Positions 1 through 7,910 of a stretch of 23,733 nt of DNA are shown one piece after another. The position numbers and the translations under genes were made by a program. The stretch lies in assembly GCA_038117225.1 (NCBI GenBank), contig JAYOFM010000056.1, positions 1 through 23,733 of the forward strand. Direction: 5' to 3'. Within the stretch, counting starts at the first letter, position 1. Every line of letters starts with the position of its first letter. The notes beneath the pieces were generated by a model, which was given only the letters and a program-made list of their open reading frames with translations, did no database searches and had not been told where the DNA came from. Source of the DNA: JAYOFM01 sp038117225. GTDB taxonomy: Bacteria > Pseudomonadota > Alphaproteobacteria > Rhodospirillales > Casp-alpha2.

Positions 1-377
1 CTGCCGAGGAATTCCTCGAAAACCTCAACGTTGCACTTGAGATGTGAATCCAGCGCCTTCAAGAGCGGGAGGTCTTCCTTGATCGTGGCCCAGATGGCTT
101 CGGCCGCAGCCACCCGATTGAGCCGTTCGTTGGGTGTCCGCGTCGTTACGATATCGACTTGGCGCCCGAGAAGGTCCTCAAGGTGGGTGTGAATGCCGGC
201 AAGACCGATCAGACCGGGAACGCGGCCACGCTCGAAGTCGATGACGATATCGATGTCGCTGTCGTCATCCGCCTCGCCCCGCGCCACCGAGCCGAACACG
301 CCAATGCGGGCGATGTGGTATTCATCCAGCATCGCCTTGTCCGCTCGCAGCTTGTTCAAGACCTCGTCGCGCAACAT
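1..377 (-). CDS. MNT-type nucleotidyltransferase, 3' end cut off by the window
   Basis: About 125 codons are visible, reading leftward from an ATG at 377, and the frame stays open to the window edge. An in-frame TAG lies about 20 codons upstream, and an AAAGG-like ribosome site sits about 9 nt before the ATG, so the start is firm. The protein carries the minimal nucleotidyltransferase signature: GVFGSVARGEA (near residues 23-33) followed by DDDSDIDIVIDF, which supplies the metal-binding Asp pair. Family knowledge: such proteins transfer nucleotides (often AMP) onto a protein and are commonly encoded next to a HEPN (DUF86) partner as an MntA/HepT toxin-antitoxin pair. No HEPN gene is visible here; it could lie beyond the left edge. 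After the NTase core the protein continues with a helical-looking segment longer than a minimal MNT protein, so a fused C-terminal domain is possible. Confidence 0.8.
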   Translation of the reverse strand, partial: MLRDEVLNKLRADKAMLDEYHIARIGVFGSVARGEADDDSDIDIVIDFERGRVPGLIGLAGIHTHLEDLLGRQVDIVTTRTPNERLNRVAAAEAIWATIKEDLPLLKALDSHLKCNVEVFEEFLG

Positions 378-679
378 GGTCCGACGACCTTTCCATCCGC
401 TGCGGCCATCATAACCGAAATCGGAAATTTCCTATAGCCGGTGTGTTGAGAGGTGTTTTCCATCGGTGCCGGGCAGGTCTCCGCGAGACTCCGTCGATAA
501 CCGGCCGTCGTGCGCCAGATCATGAATGACGACACGAAGACCCGCCAGAGCCTTGCCTGTCGTTCAGATAAGGATCGTGTCCCCATATCTTTCGAGATCT
601 TGTTACTACATGGAGTTCACTAAATATTAATAATTTAGTCGTACGTTCATAAGATAAAGCGCGCAATTTGGAGAGGCGG
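378..679. other. 300-bp stretch without a clear gene; possible gene relic
   Basis: This lies between the divergent nucleotidyltransferase and XRE genes. No convincing full gene is present on either strand. On the - strand, about 43 codons (roughly 434-562) read as a plausible protein tail, including the segment LRVVIHDLAHDGRLSTE, but there is no start codon and an in-frame stop precedes it. It may be the remnant of a deleted gene or chance. From about 590 rightward the base composition falls sharply to AT-rich and holds the promoter/operator of the XRE gene. Confidence 0.35.
619..655 (+). promoter_or_regulatory. AT-rich promoter and inverted-repeat operator of the XRE gene
   Basis: A perfect 7-bp inverted repeat, ACTAAAT / ATTTAGT with a 7-bp spacer, occupies 619-639. 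A weak sigma70-like promoter overlaps it: TTAATA at 627-632 and TAAGAT at 650-655 with 17 bp between. The octamer TAGTCGTA at 636-643 recurs exactly at 1117-1124, just past the gene end. XRE regulators often bind such repeats in their own promoters, so autoregulation is a reasonable inference but not shown. Confidence 0.4.
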
Positions 680-1108
680 ATGAAGGATCGAAAGTCAAAT
701 GTCCAAAATTTAGATGTCCAAGTTTTGGATGAGAAGGCCGCATCGGCTAGTATCGTCGCTCTCGAAGAAGATTCGAGGAGTTTCAGTATCAAAGGATATG
801 GAATAAATATTCAATACGCGCGCGAGAAGACGACGCGGGATGCTATTATGAGCCCACCAACCAATGGGCTAGAATTAAAATCTTGGCGAAAGAAGATGGG
901 ATTTAGCCAGGAAGACTTGATGGCCGAGTTGGATATTCGCTCGCGTCAAACAATCAGTTCAATGGAAAATTCGGATAACTCGATACCACGGACAGTGCAA
1001 TTGGCACTTGTAGCGTTGGAAAATCATCCAGAAGTGAGAAAGCGTGGCGGCAGGCGTGCAACTTCTGCGGAAAAACGAAATTTTAATCGCTCAACGAGAG
1101 ACGATTAA
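680..1108 (+). CDS. XRE-family helix-turn-helix regulator
   Basis: This is a 142-residue protein. The ATG at 680 is chosen because GGAGAGG (670-676) sits just upstream; a TTG at 668 would leave no ribosome site, and an internal ATG at 848 would leave just the DNA-binding half. Residues about 64-112 form the HTH: LKSWRKKMGFSQEDLMAELD followed by the recognition-helix segment SRQTISSMENS. The N-terminal 60 residues are polar and unrecognised; the tail is Lys/Arg-rich. The gene is much more AT-rich than its neighbours (AAA, ATA, TTA and ATT codons are common), which suggests recent acquisition. It converges on uvrA with only 18 bp between the stop codons. Target genes are unknown; its own promoter is the best candidate. 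The family call is good, the role is not determined. Confidence 0.8.
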   Translation: MKDRKSNVQNLDVQVLDEKAASASIVALEEDSRSFSIKGYGINIQYAREKTTRDAIMSPPTNGLELKSWRKKMGFSQEDLMAELDIRSRQTISSMENSDNSIPRTVQLALVALENHPEVRKRGGRRATSAEKRNFNRSTRDD

Positions 1109-1130
1109 TTACGATATAGTCGTATATTAA
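1105..1130. terminator. Imperfect palindrome over the convergent XRE and uvrA stop codons
   Basis: TTAATTACGA at 1105-1114 and TCGTATATTAA at 1120-1130 form an imperfect AT-rich inverted repeat, with TACGA/TCGTA as its perfect core. Both stop codons (1106-1108 on +, 1127-1129 on -) lie inside it. It could act as a weak bidirectional terminator, or as a second operator, since it repeats TAGTCGTA from the XRE promoter. There is no GC-rich stem, so the terminator call is weak. Confidence 0.3.
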
Positions 1131-4045
1131 CTCGCCTTTCGCCGCTTCCGTCCGACCTTAACATACCCCTGCAAATACTCTCCCGTAAAACTCCCCTTCA
1201 CCTGAGCCACATCCTCGGGCGTTCCCGTGGCGACTAGGTGGCCGCCCTTGGTGCCGCCCTCGGGGCCGAGGTCGATGAGCCAGTCCGCCGTCTTGATGAC
1301 TTCCAGGTTGTGTTCGATGACGATGACGGTGTTGCCGGTATCGACGAGGGCGTGCAGGACCTCCAACAACTTCCTGACATCGTCGAAGTGGAGGCCGGTG
1401 GTGGGCTCGTCGAGGATGTAGACGGTTTTTCCGGTGGCGCGGCGGCTGAGTTCCTTGGCCAGTTTGACGCGTTGTGCCTCGCCGCCGGACAGCGTCGTCG
1501 CCTGCTGGCCGAGGTGGATGTAGCCGAGGCCGACGCGTTTCAGCGTCGTCAGCTTGTCGCGTATGGCGGGGACGGCCTTGAAGAAGCCCTCGGCCTCGTC
1601 GACGGTGAGGTCGAGCACGTCGGCGATGGATTTGTCGCGGAAGCGAATTTCCAGGGTTTCCCGGTTGTAGCGCTTGCCCTTGCAGGTGTCGCAGGTGACG
1701 TAGACATCGGGCAGGAAGTGCATCTCGATCTTGATCAGGCCGTCGCCCTGGCAGGCCTCGCAGCGCCCACCCTTGACGTTGAACGAGAAGCGGCCGGGCT
1801 TGTAGCCGCGCGTCTTGGCTTCCGGCAGCGCCGCGAACCAGTCACGGATCGGCGTGAAGGCGCCGGTGTAGGTGGCCGGGTTGGAGCGCGGTGTGCGGCC
1901 GATCGGCGACTGATCGATGTCGACCACCTTGTCGACCAGTTCGATACCGTCGAGCCCGTCGTGTTCGCCCGGGTGTTCGCGGGCACTGTGCAGGCGGCGG
2001 GCGAGGGCCTTGTAGAGGGTCTCGATGATCAGCGTCGACTTGCCGCCGCCGGAAACGCCGGTGACGCCGATCAAGGTACCGAGCGGAAAATCCACGTCGA
2101 GGCCGACCAGGTTGTTGGCGCGGCAGCCGCGCAGGGTCAGCTTGCGGTTCTTGACGAAGGGGCGGCGCACGGCCGGTACCGCGACCGCCTCGGCGCCTGT
2201 CAGATACTGGCCCGTCAGGCTCTTTTTGTTGGCCATGACTTCCGCCGGCGTGCCGACGGCGACCACGTCGCCGCCGTGGATGCCGGCGCGCGGTCCCATG
2301 TCGATGACGTAGTCGGCGGCGCGGATGGCTTCCTCGTCGTGTTCGACGACGATCACCGTGTTGCCGAGATCGCGCAGCCGTTCCAGCGTCGTCAATAGGC
2401 GCGCGTTGTCGCGCTGGTGCAGGCCGATGGAGGGTTCGTCGAGTACGTAAAGCACGCCGGTCAGGCCGGAGCCGATCTGCGAGGCGAGGCGGATGCGCTG
2501 GCTCTCGCCGCCGGACAGGGTACCGGACGAGCGTGACAGGGTTAGGTATTCGAGCCCGACGTTGCGCAGGAAGCCCAGGCGTTCGTCGATTTCGCGCAGG
2601 ATACGCCGGGCGATTTCCTTCTGCTGCTTGTTCAGGGTCTTGTCGAGGGCGGCGAACCAGTCGTGCGCGGCGTCGATGCCCATCTCGGCGACGCTGGAGA
2701 TGTCGAGCCCGCCGAGTTTGACCGCCAGCGCTTCCGGCTTCAGCCGCTTGCCACGGCAGGTGCCGCAGGGGGCGACGGTCTGATAGCGCGACAACTCGTC
2801 TCTCACCCACGACGAGTCGGTTTCCCGCCAGCGCCGCTCCATGTTGGGAATGACGCCCTCGAACGGCTTGTTGATGTCGTAGGCCTTGGAACCGTCGTGA
2901 TAGCGCATTGTGACGGCTTCGCTGCCGGAGCCGAACAGGATCGTCTCGCGCAGTTTCTTGTCCAGCGTCGACCAGCTGGCGCCGAGATCGATATCGTAGT
3001 GCCTGGCCAGGCTTTCCAGCGTCTGCTGGTAATAGCGCGACGACGAATTGGCCCATGGCGCGATGGCGCCGCCGGCCAGCGTTTTCTTGTCGTCGGGCAC
3101 CACCAGTTCGGCGTCGAAGAACATTTCCGTGCCCAGGCCGTCGCAGGACGGGCAGGCGCCGAACGGGTTGTTGAAGGAAAACAGCCGCGGTTCCACCTCG
3201 TCGATGGTGAAGCCGGAGACCGGGCAGGCGAACTTGGCGGAGAACACGGTGCGGCCTTCCGGCACGTGATCCTTGATGCCGCCCTTTCGGGCGCCCTTGG
3301 CGGAGGATTTTGGCTTCGATTCGATCTTGGCGTCGGCGTCGTCGACGTAGGCGATGCCTTCGGCCAGCGCCAGGGCGGTCTCAATGGAATCGGCGAGGCG
3401 CGATTCCAGGCCTGGCTTGACCACCAGTCGATCGACGACGATTTCGATGTCGTGCTTGAATTTCTTGTCGAGGGCGGGGGCGTCCTCGATCTCATGCATG
3501 TCGCCGTCGATGCGCACGCGCTGGAAACCGCGCCGCGCCAGGTCCTGCAGTTCCTTGCGGTACTCGCCCTTGCGGCCGCGCACGATGGGGGCCAGCAGGT
3601 AGAGCCGCGTGCCCTCGGCCATGGCCATCACCCGGTCGACCATCTGGCTGACCGTCTGGCTTTCGATGGGCAGCCCGGTGGCCGGCGAATGTGGCACGCC
3701 GACGCGGGCGAACAGCAGGCGCATGTAATCGTAGACTTCGGTCACCGTGCCGACGGTGGAACGCGGGTTGCGGCTGGTCGTCTTCTGTTCGATGGAAATC
3801 GCCGGCGACAGGCCCTCGATGGAATCCACGTCGGGTTTCTGCATCAGTTCCAGGAACTGGCGCGCGTAGGCCGACAGGCTTTCCACATAACGGCGCTGGC
3901 CCTCCGCATAGATGGTGTCGAAGGCCAGGGACGACTTGCCGGACCCGGACAGCCCGGTGATCACGGTTAGGCTGTGGCGCGGCAGTTCCACATCGATATT
4001 GCGCAGATTGTGCTCGCGGGCACCACGGACGCGAATGCTCTCCAT
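1127..4045 (-). CDS. uvrA: UvrABC excinuclease subunit A
   Basis: UvrA is the damage-sensing ABC-type ATPase dimer of nucleotide excision repair; it loads UvrB at DNA lesions. The ATG at 4045 gives a 972-residue protein beginning MESIRVRGAREHNL, the usual UvrA start and close to usual length; the frame stays open to an ATG at 4126, but that extension is unlike the family. Visible parts: first Walker A GLSGSGKS (31-38), first signature LSGGESQR (about 510), Walker B VLDEPS (about 534), second Walker A GVSGGGKS (about 664-671), second signature LSGGEAQR (about 852) and ILDEPTTG (about 877). The C-terminal zinc finger has all four Cys (762, 765, 785, 788). The first zinc module reads CPVSG...CPSC and so has three of four Cys. 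Its start lies 127 bp downstream of the uspA-like gene on the same strand. No convincing LexA box was found. Confidence 0.97.
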   Translation of the reverse strand: MESIRVRGAREHNLRNIDVELPRHSLTVITGLSGSGKSSLAFDTIYAEGQRRYVESLSAYARQFLELMQKPDVDSIEGLSPAISIEQKTTSRNPRSTVGTVTEVYDYMRLLFARVGVPHSPATGLPIESQTVSQMVDRVMAMAEGTRLYLLAPIVRGRKGEYRKELQDLARRGFQRVRIDGDMHEIEDAPALDKKFKHDIEIVVDRLVVKPGLESRLADSIETALALAEGIAYVDDADAKIESKPKSSAKGARKGGIKDHVPEGRTVFSAKFACPVSGFTIDEVEPRLFSFNNPFGACPSCDGLGTEMFFDAELVVPDDKKTLAGGAIAPWANSSSRYYQQTLESLARHYDIDLGASWSTLDKKLRETILFGSGSEAVTMRYHDGSKAYDINKPFEGVIPNMERRWRETDSSWVRDELSRYQTVAPCGTCRGKRLKPEALAVKLGGLDISSVAEMGIDAAHDWFAALDKTLNKQQKEIARRILREIDERLGFLRNVGLEYLTLSRSSGTLSGGESQRIRLASQIGSGLTGVLYVLDEPSIGLHQRDNARLLTTLERLRDLGNTVIVVEHDEEAIRAADYVIDMGPRAGIHGGDVVAVGTPAEVMANKKSLTGQYLTGAEAVAVPAVRRPFVKNRKLTLRGCRANNLVGLDVDFPLGTLIGVTGVSGGGKSTLIIETLYKALARRLHSAREHPGEHDGLDGIELVDKVVDIDQSPIGRTPRSNPATYTGAFTPIRDWFAALPEAKTRGYKPGRFSFNVKGGRCEACQGDGLIKIEMHFLPDVYVTCDTCKGKRYNRETLEIRFRDKSIADVLDLTVDEAEGFFKAVPAIRDKLTTLKRVGLGYIHLGQQATTLSGGEAQRVKLAKELSRRATGKTVYILDEPTTGLHFDDVRKLLEVLHALVDTGNTVIVIEHNLEVIKTADWLIDLGPEGGTKGGHLVATGTPEDVAQVKGSFTGEYLQGYVKVGRKRRKAS

Positions 4046-4172
4046 CGCCGGATAACGGGCTCCAAAAAAATCGGGGACAACAACCCGCCAGAGATAGTTG
4101 CCGGGGCCCCCGACGTAAAGGCCCATTTCAGGAACATTTGCCGAGAATTGGGGATAAAATGTCCGTCGCGGG

Positions 4173-4697
4173 CTACTTGACGGTGACGCAAGTGCATGCC
4201 GCCATATTCGCGACCTTGTGGGACACGCTGCCGACCATCAGGCCCTTCAGGTCGCCGAGGCCGCGAGACCCCATGACGATCATGTCACAGCCGGCGCGCT
4301 TCGCCGCATCGACGATGGCGGTTGCCGGGTTGCCGCTGAGCGTTTCCGTTTCGACTTTCTTGGCTCCCGCTTTCTTAGCGGCGGCACTGGCGCTGTCGAT
4401 GACGCGTTCGGCGATGGCGGCCATGATCTTTTCGTTCATGGCGTTGCGGCGCGCCCATTTGATCATTTCGACGACGCTGCCCGGAACGTTATTGAGCTGT
4501 GGTTCGGCTTTTTGGACGTCGGAGACAATGTCCTCCACCTCGGCCATGCGCTGCAGTTCCTCGGACGGGGCGCCATCCAGGGTGACGTGCACGATATGAA
4601 TAGCCGCATCGGTCGAGGCGGCGATGAGCGACGCGAGGGCGACGGCTTTCTCCGCGTGGTCAGAGCCATCCGTGGCGACGAGAATTTTTTCAACCAT
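4173..4697 (-). CDS. Universal stress protein, UspA family
   Basis: This is a 174-residue single-domain Usp protein, probably cytoplasmic. The ATG at 4697 gives MVEKILVATDGSDHAEKAV, the standard first strand and loop; the upstream extension of the open frame has no family resemblance. The ATP-binding motif is complete: G143-x2-G146-x9-G156-S157 in the segment VMGSRGLGDL...VGSVS. This places it in the ATP-binding subclass rather than the non-binding one. Such proteins are induced by starvation or redox stress and bind ATP, but their direct targets are generally unknown. It is divergent from the small gene at 4849, so the 150 bp between them must hold both promoters; I could not pick clear -35/-10 pairs. 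Confidence 0.93.
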   Translation of the reverse strand: MVEKILVATDGSDHAEKAVALASLIAASTDAAIHIVHVTLDGAPSEELQRMAEVEDIVSDVQKAEPQLNNVPGSVVEMIKWARRNAMNEKIMAAIAERVIDSASAAAKKAGAKKVETETLSGNPATAIVDAAKRAGCDMIVMGSRGLGDLKGLMVGSVSHKVANMAACTCVTVK

Positions 4698-4848
4698 GAT
4701 TGGGTTCTCAGTGTTGGCGTGATCGATACCGTATGGTCGTCGATCTGGCCCGGCGCGGCATTGACCTGGGTCATTTATGGCGCGGCCCCTTGTCGACGGG
4801 TATGGTGCCGACCAACAAGGTTCGATAGCGGAAACCGGAGGCATGAAT

Positions 4849-5085
4849 ATGGCGGATGAATTGGACGCGGATTTTGAAAAGGCGGATGTGATACTGGCCG
4901 AGGCCCTGGAACGCTTTCAGGCGGAAGGTGTCAACCAGTACGTCTATGGCATGTCGTTGCTCGAAATCGGCTTGCTGGCCCTGGTGCGGCTGGACGAGGA
5001 CGAGGCGGCGATCGAGCAGACCGTGCGTGACGTGCTCGCCAAGCTGCGCCAGTCGGCGCCGCTACAGCCGCGCCCCCGGTCCTGA
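4849..5085 (+). CDS. Small acidic protein of unknown function
   Basis: This is a 78-residue protein starting MADELDADFEKADVILAEAL. GGAGG at 4837-4841 is 7 nt from the ATG at 4849 but only 1 nt from the ATG at 4843, so 4849 is preferred. The protein is acidic and looks all-helical, with no signal peptide and no membrane segment; the C-terminus is Pro/Arg-rich. I do not recognise a named domain. The good ribosome site, codon bias matching its neighbours and position between uvrA/usp and ssb support a real gene. No function is assigned. Confidence 0.7.
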   Translation: MADELDADFEKADVILAEALERFQAEGVNQYVYGMSLLEIGLLALVRLDEDEAAIEQTVRDVLAKLRQSAPLQPRPRS

Positions 5086-5224
5086 GCAGTTTTATCCCCA
5101 GCATCGCGCGAAAACGCTCTGGCGAGTCACGGGGCCACGGTGTAGATTCTGGCCAACCATGATGGCCCAAACAGCGCCGTCGAATGAATACATCACATAA
5201 CGAGAACCTGAGGAGGGAGCCACC

Positions 5225-5749
5225 ATGGCCGGTAGCGTCAACAAGGTCATTCTTATCGGCAATTTGGGGCGTGACCCCGAGGTTCGCCAAACCCAGTCCG
5301 GCGGCAAGCTGGTCAACATGTCGGTGGCCACATCGGAAAACTGGAAAGATCGTACGACCGGCGAACGGCGCGAAAAGACCGAATGGCATCGGGTCGTCAT
5401 CTTCGACGAACGGATCGCCGACGTTGCGGAAAAATACCTGCGCAAGGGATCCAAGGTCTATCTGGAAGGCACCCTGCAGACGCGGAAATGGACGGGTAAC
5501 GACGGCGTCGAGAAATATACCACCGAGGTCGTCATTCCACGCTTCAACGGCGTCATGACCATGCTGGATACCCGCGGCGGCGGCGATGGCGGCTATCAGA
5601 GCGGGGGCGGCGACGATGCGCCGTCGTGGGATAGCGCGCCGGATGATGGCCCGACCGGTGGCCCGAGCGGTGGTTCGTCGCGTGGCGGTTCGGGCGGCGG
5701 CGGTGGTGCTGGCCCCGGTAGCGACCTGGACGACGAAATCCCGTTCTAA
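5225..5749 (+). CDS. ssb: Single-stranded DNA-binding protein
   Basis: SSB coats single-stranded DNA in replication, recombination and repair, and recruits partner proteins through its C-terminal tip. The 174 residues begin with a typical OB fold (MAGSVNKVILIGNLGRDPEVR, about 1-110), followed by a Gly/Ser/Asp-rich disordered linker and the conserved acidic tip DDEIPF at 169-174. A strong ribosome site, AGGAGGGAG, ends a few bases before the ATG. Synteny near uvrA and upstream of gyrA matches many alphaproteobacteria. The C-terminal linker is very Gly-rich, including a run of consecutive Gly codons near 5695-5708 where slippage errors could occur. Function is certain; I saw no SOS box in the 139-bp leader. 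Confidence 0.97.
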   Translation: MAGSVNKVILIGNLGRDPEVRQTQSGGKLVNMSVATSENWKDRTTGERREKTEWHRVVIFDERIADVAEKYLRKGSKVYLEGTLQTRKWTGNDGVEKYTTEVVIPRFNGVMTMLDTRGGGDGGYQSGGGDDAPSWDSAPDDGPTGGPSGGSSRGGSGGGGGAGPGSDLDDEIPF

Positions 5750-5822
5750 CGGCCTATGGCGTGGGCGGCGCGGTGCGTTTCGGGCGCGTTCCTGCCCTGC
5801 CGCATGGGGCCATGTAGGGAAG

Positions 5823-7910
5823 ATGCAGTGGATCATCACGGCCTTTGTCGGCCTTGTGCCGTCACCTGATTTCGCTGACATCATGGTGGAATCCGCGTTG
5901 TCATGGTCGGTCCTTTGGGGCGCCGGTTGTCTGGCTCTTGCCACCATCCTGGGGCTCGGTCTATTCGTCGTGCTGCGCCGCCTGCGCGCCACCGAGGCGC
6001 GCCTGAGCCGTCTGCAAACGGTGATCGACAATTCCCGCGCCGCCATCACCCTTAAGGGGCAGGACGGCCGATATGTGATGATCAACGAGGAAGCGGCGCG
6101 CTGGTTCGCGACGACGCCGGCCGATGCCGTTGGGCGCCTGCCCAGCGATTTCTACGATCAAAAGCCAGCAAGTATGGTCGATGATCTTGACGCCAAGGTT
6201 CTAGCGGGCGGCGGCCCCTCGGGCACGGCCTCCCGAGTTTTCTATGGCGATGGCAAGCTGCGTGACGTCTGGGCACAGCGGGTACCGATCCGCGATGCCA
6301 CCGGCGCCATCACCGGTGTTGCCGCCGTAATTACCGACATGACCGAGCACCGCAAGGCCGAGGTGGCGTTGCGTGCCAGTGACGAGCGGTTCCGGGGTGC
6401 AATCGAGAGTCTGCAGGAAGGCTTCGCACTGTTCGATGCGGATGATCGCGTCGTCATCGCCAACGAAGTCTACCGCCGATCAGTGCCCGGCTCGGCGGCG
6501 GCCGTGCGAGATCATCTTACGTATGAGGAAATGCTGCGCACTACCGTTTCCAACGGGCACGTGATGCAGGCGCTCGGCCGCGAGGAGGCGTTTATCGAAG
6601 ATCGTCTCGCACAGCATCGAAACCCTGGGGAACCGGTTTTTCTGAATTATGCCGATGGTCGTTGGATGATGATCAAGGAGATGCGAACGCCCGATGGCTG
6701 CGTCGCCACAACCACTATCGACGTCACGGAATTGAAGTCGGCGGAAAACGCCTTGCTGGAAAGCCAGACACGCTTTTTCGGTGCCATCGATTCCCTTCAG
6801 GAGGCTTTTGCTCTGTTCGATGCCGATGATCGGCTCGTCATTTGCAACGAACGTTATGCCGATCTCTCGGGACCGATGCGGCATATGGTTAGGCCCGGCC
6901 GGACCTTCGAAGAGATCATGGCGGCAAGCGCTCGGTGTGGCTGGATTGTTGATGCACGGGGTCGCGAGGAAGAATGGATCGCCGAGAGACTGGAACAACA
7001 TCGCAATCCCTCCGGTTCGCTGGTTCGGCGTCTGGAGGATGGGCGGTGGTATATCGTCCAGGAATCACGTACGCCGGAAGGCGGAACCGCGATCACCGGG
7101 ACCGATATAACCCGGCTGAAGGAAGCCGAGCAGGAACTAAAGCAAGCCAAGGAACAGGCCGAGGTCGCCAATCTGGCCAAGTCTCAGTTTCTCGCCAATA
7201 TGAGTCACGAATTACGCACTCCGTTGAACTCCATCCTCGGATTCTCCGAGATCATGCGCCAAAAATTGTTCGGTCCGCTGGGGGCGCCGAACTACGAGGA
7301 ATATGTCGGCGACATTCATCATTCCGGTCAGCATCTGCTGGAGGTGATCGACGATATACTTGATATAGCGAAGATCGAGGCTCATGTGCTTGAACTCAGC
7401 GAAGATGAGAGCGACATGAGCACCCTGTTGGATACGGCCATGCAGATGGTGGAGCAGAAAGCGCGCGAGCAAGGGGTCGGGTTGCACCGCGATGTGCCCA
7501 CGGACCTGGGCCGATTGAAATGTGACGCGCGCCGGATGCTCCAGGTTGTTCTCAATCTCTTGTCGAACGCGGTCAAATTTACGCCGTCGGGTGGGCGCGT
7601 CGATGTGCGCGCCGGCATGGATGCCGATGACAACGCCCTGTGGCTCGCCATCGCGGACACCGGGATCGGTATCCATCAGGACCATCTGGATGTCGTGGTC
7701 GAACCGTTCAACCGGGCCGCCGATGCGTTGACCCGTAATTTCGAAGGCACCGGGCTGGGCTTGTCGATAGCGTCGTCGCTGCTTGAGTTACATGGCGCGC
7801 GGATGACCATCGAGAGCGAACATGGGGTCGGGACCACGGTGACAATCCGCTTTCCGGCGTCACGAACCGTCAACGGACGCACCGACGACAGCGCCGGCAC
7901 CGCATCGTGA
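5823..7910 (+). CDS. Membrane sensor histidine kinase with three PAS domains
   Basis: This is a 695-residue protein. The ATG at 5823 is preceded by AGGGA; the frame is open further upstream but overlaps ssb and is not protein-like. Order: short N-terminus, one transmembrane helix (about 27-52), PAS1 (about 62-178), PAS2 (about 188-305), PAS3 (about 318-432), short coiled coil, HisKA with phospho-acceptor His462 in NMSHELRTPLNSILGFSE, and HATPase_c with N box (about 575-586), DTGIGI (612-617) and GTGLGL (642-647). PAS2 and PAS3 are near copies (SLQEGFALFDADDR and SLQEAFALFDADDR; both with RLAQHRNP/RLEQHRNP-type segments), so they arose by internal duplication. There is no receiver domain and no adjacent response regulator. 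The stop codon overlaps the MFS start by 4 nt, which suggests that this kinase and the transporter are co-expressed. The signal is unknown. Confidence 0.92.
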   Translation: MQWIITAFVGLVPSPDFADIMVESALSWSVLWGAGCLALATILGLGLFVVLRRLRATEARLSRLQTVIDNSRAAITLKGQDGRYVMINEEAARWFATTPADAVGRLPSDFYDQKPASMVDDLDAKVLAGGGPSGTASRVFYGDGKLRDVWAQRVPIRDATGAITGVAAVITDMTEHRKAEVALRASDERFRGAIESLQEGFALFDADDRVVIANEVYRRSVPGSAAAVRDHLTYEEMLRTTVSNGHVMQALGREEAFIEDRLAQHRNPGEPVFLNYADGRWMMIKEMRTPDGCVATTTIDVTELKSAENALLESQTRFFGAIDSLQEAFALFDADDRLVICNERYADLSGPMRHMVRPGRTFEEIMAASARCGWIVDARGREEEWIAERLEQHRNPSGSLVRRLEDGRWYIVQESRTPEGGTAITGTDITRLKEAEQELKQAKEQAEVANLAKSQFLANMSHELRTPLNSILGFSEIMRQKLFGPLGAPNYEEYVGDIHHSGQHLLEVIDDILDIAKIEAHVLELSEDESDMSTLLDTAMQMVEQKAREQGVGLHRDVPTDLGRLKCDARRMLQVVLNLLSNAVKFTPSGGRVDVRAGMDADDNALWLAIADTGIGIHQDHLDVVVEPFNRAADALTRNFEGTGLGLSIASSLLELHGARMTIESEHGVGTTVTIRFPASRTVNGRTDDSAGTAS

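Noticed and set aside
1238..3970. Long + strand open frames opposite uvrA (386 and 435 codons)
   Set aside because: They are antisense to a certain uvrA gene; their length follows from the high-GC codon bias, and their proteins show no domain.
4132..4146. Possible alphaproteobacterial LexA box upstream of uvrA
   Set aside because: GAAC-N7-GAGA has only one good half site of the expected GTTC-N7-GTTC pattern, so it is not reported as an SOS box.
4931..6085. 384-codon - strand frame across the small gene, ssb and the kinase start
   Set aside because: It is antisense to ssb, very Arg/Ala-rich, without a ribosome site or domain.
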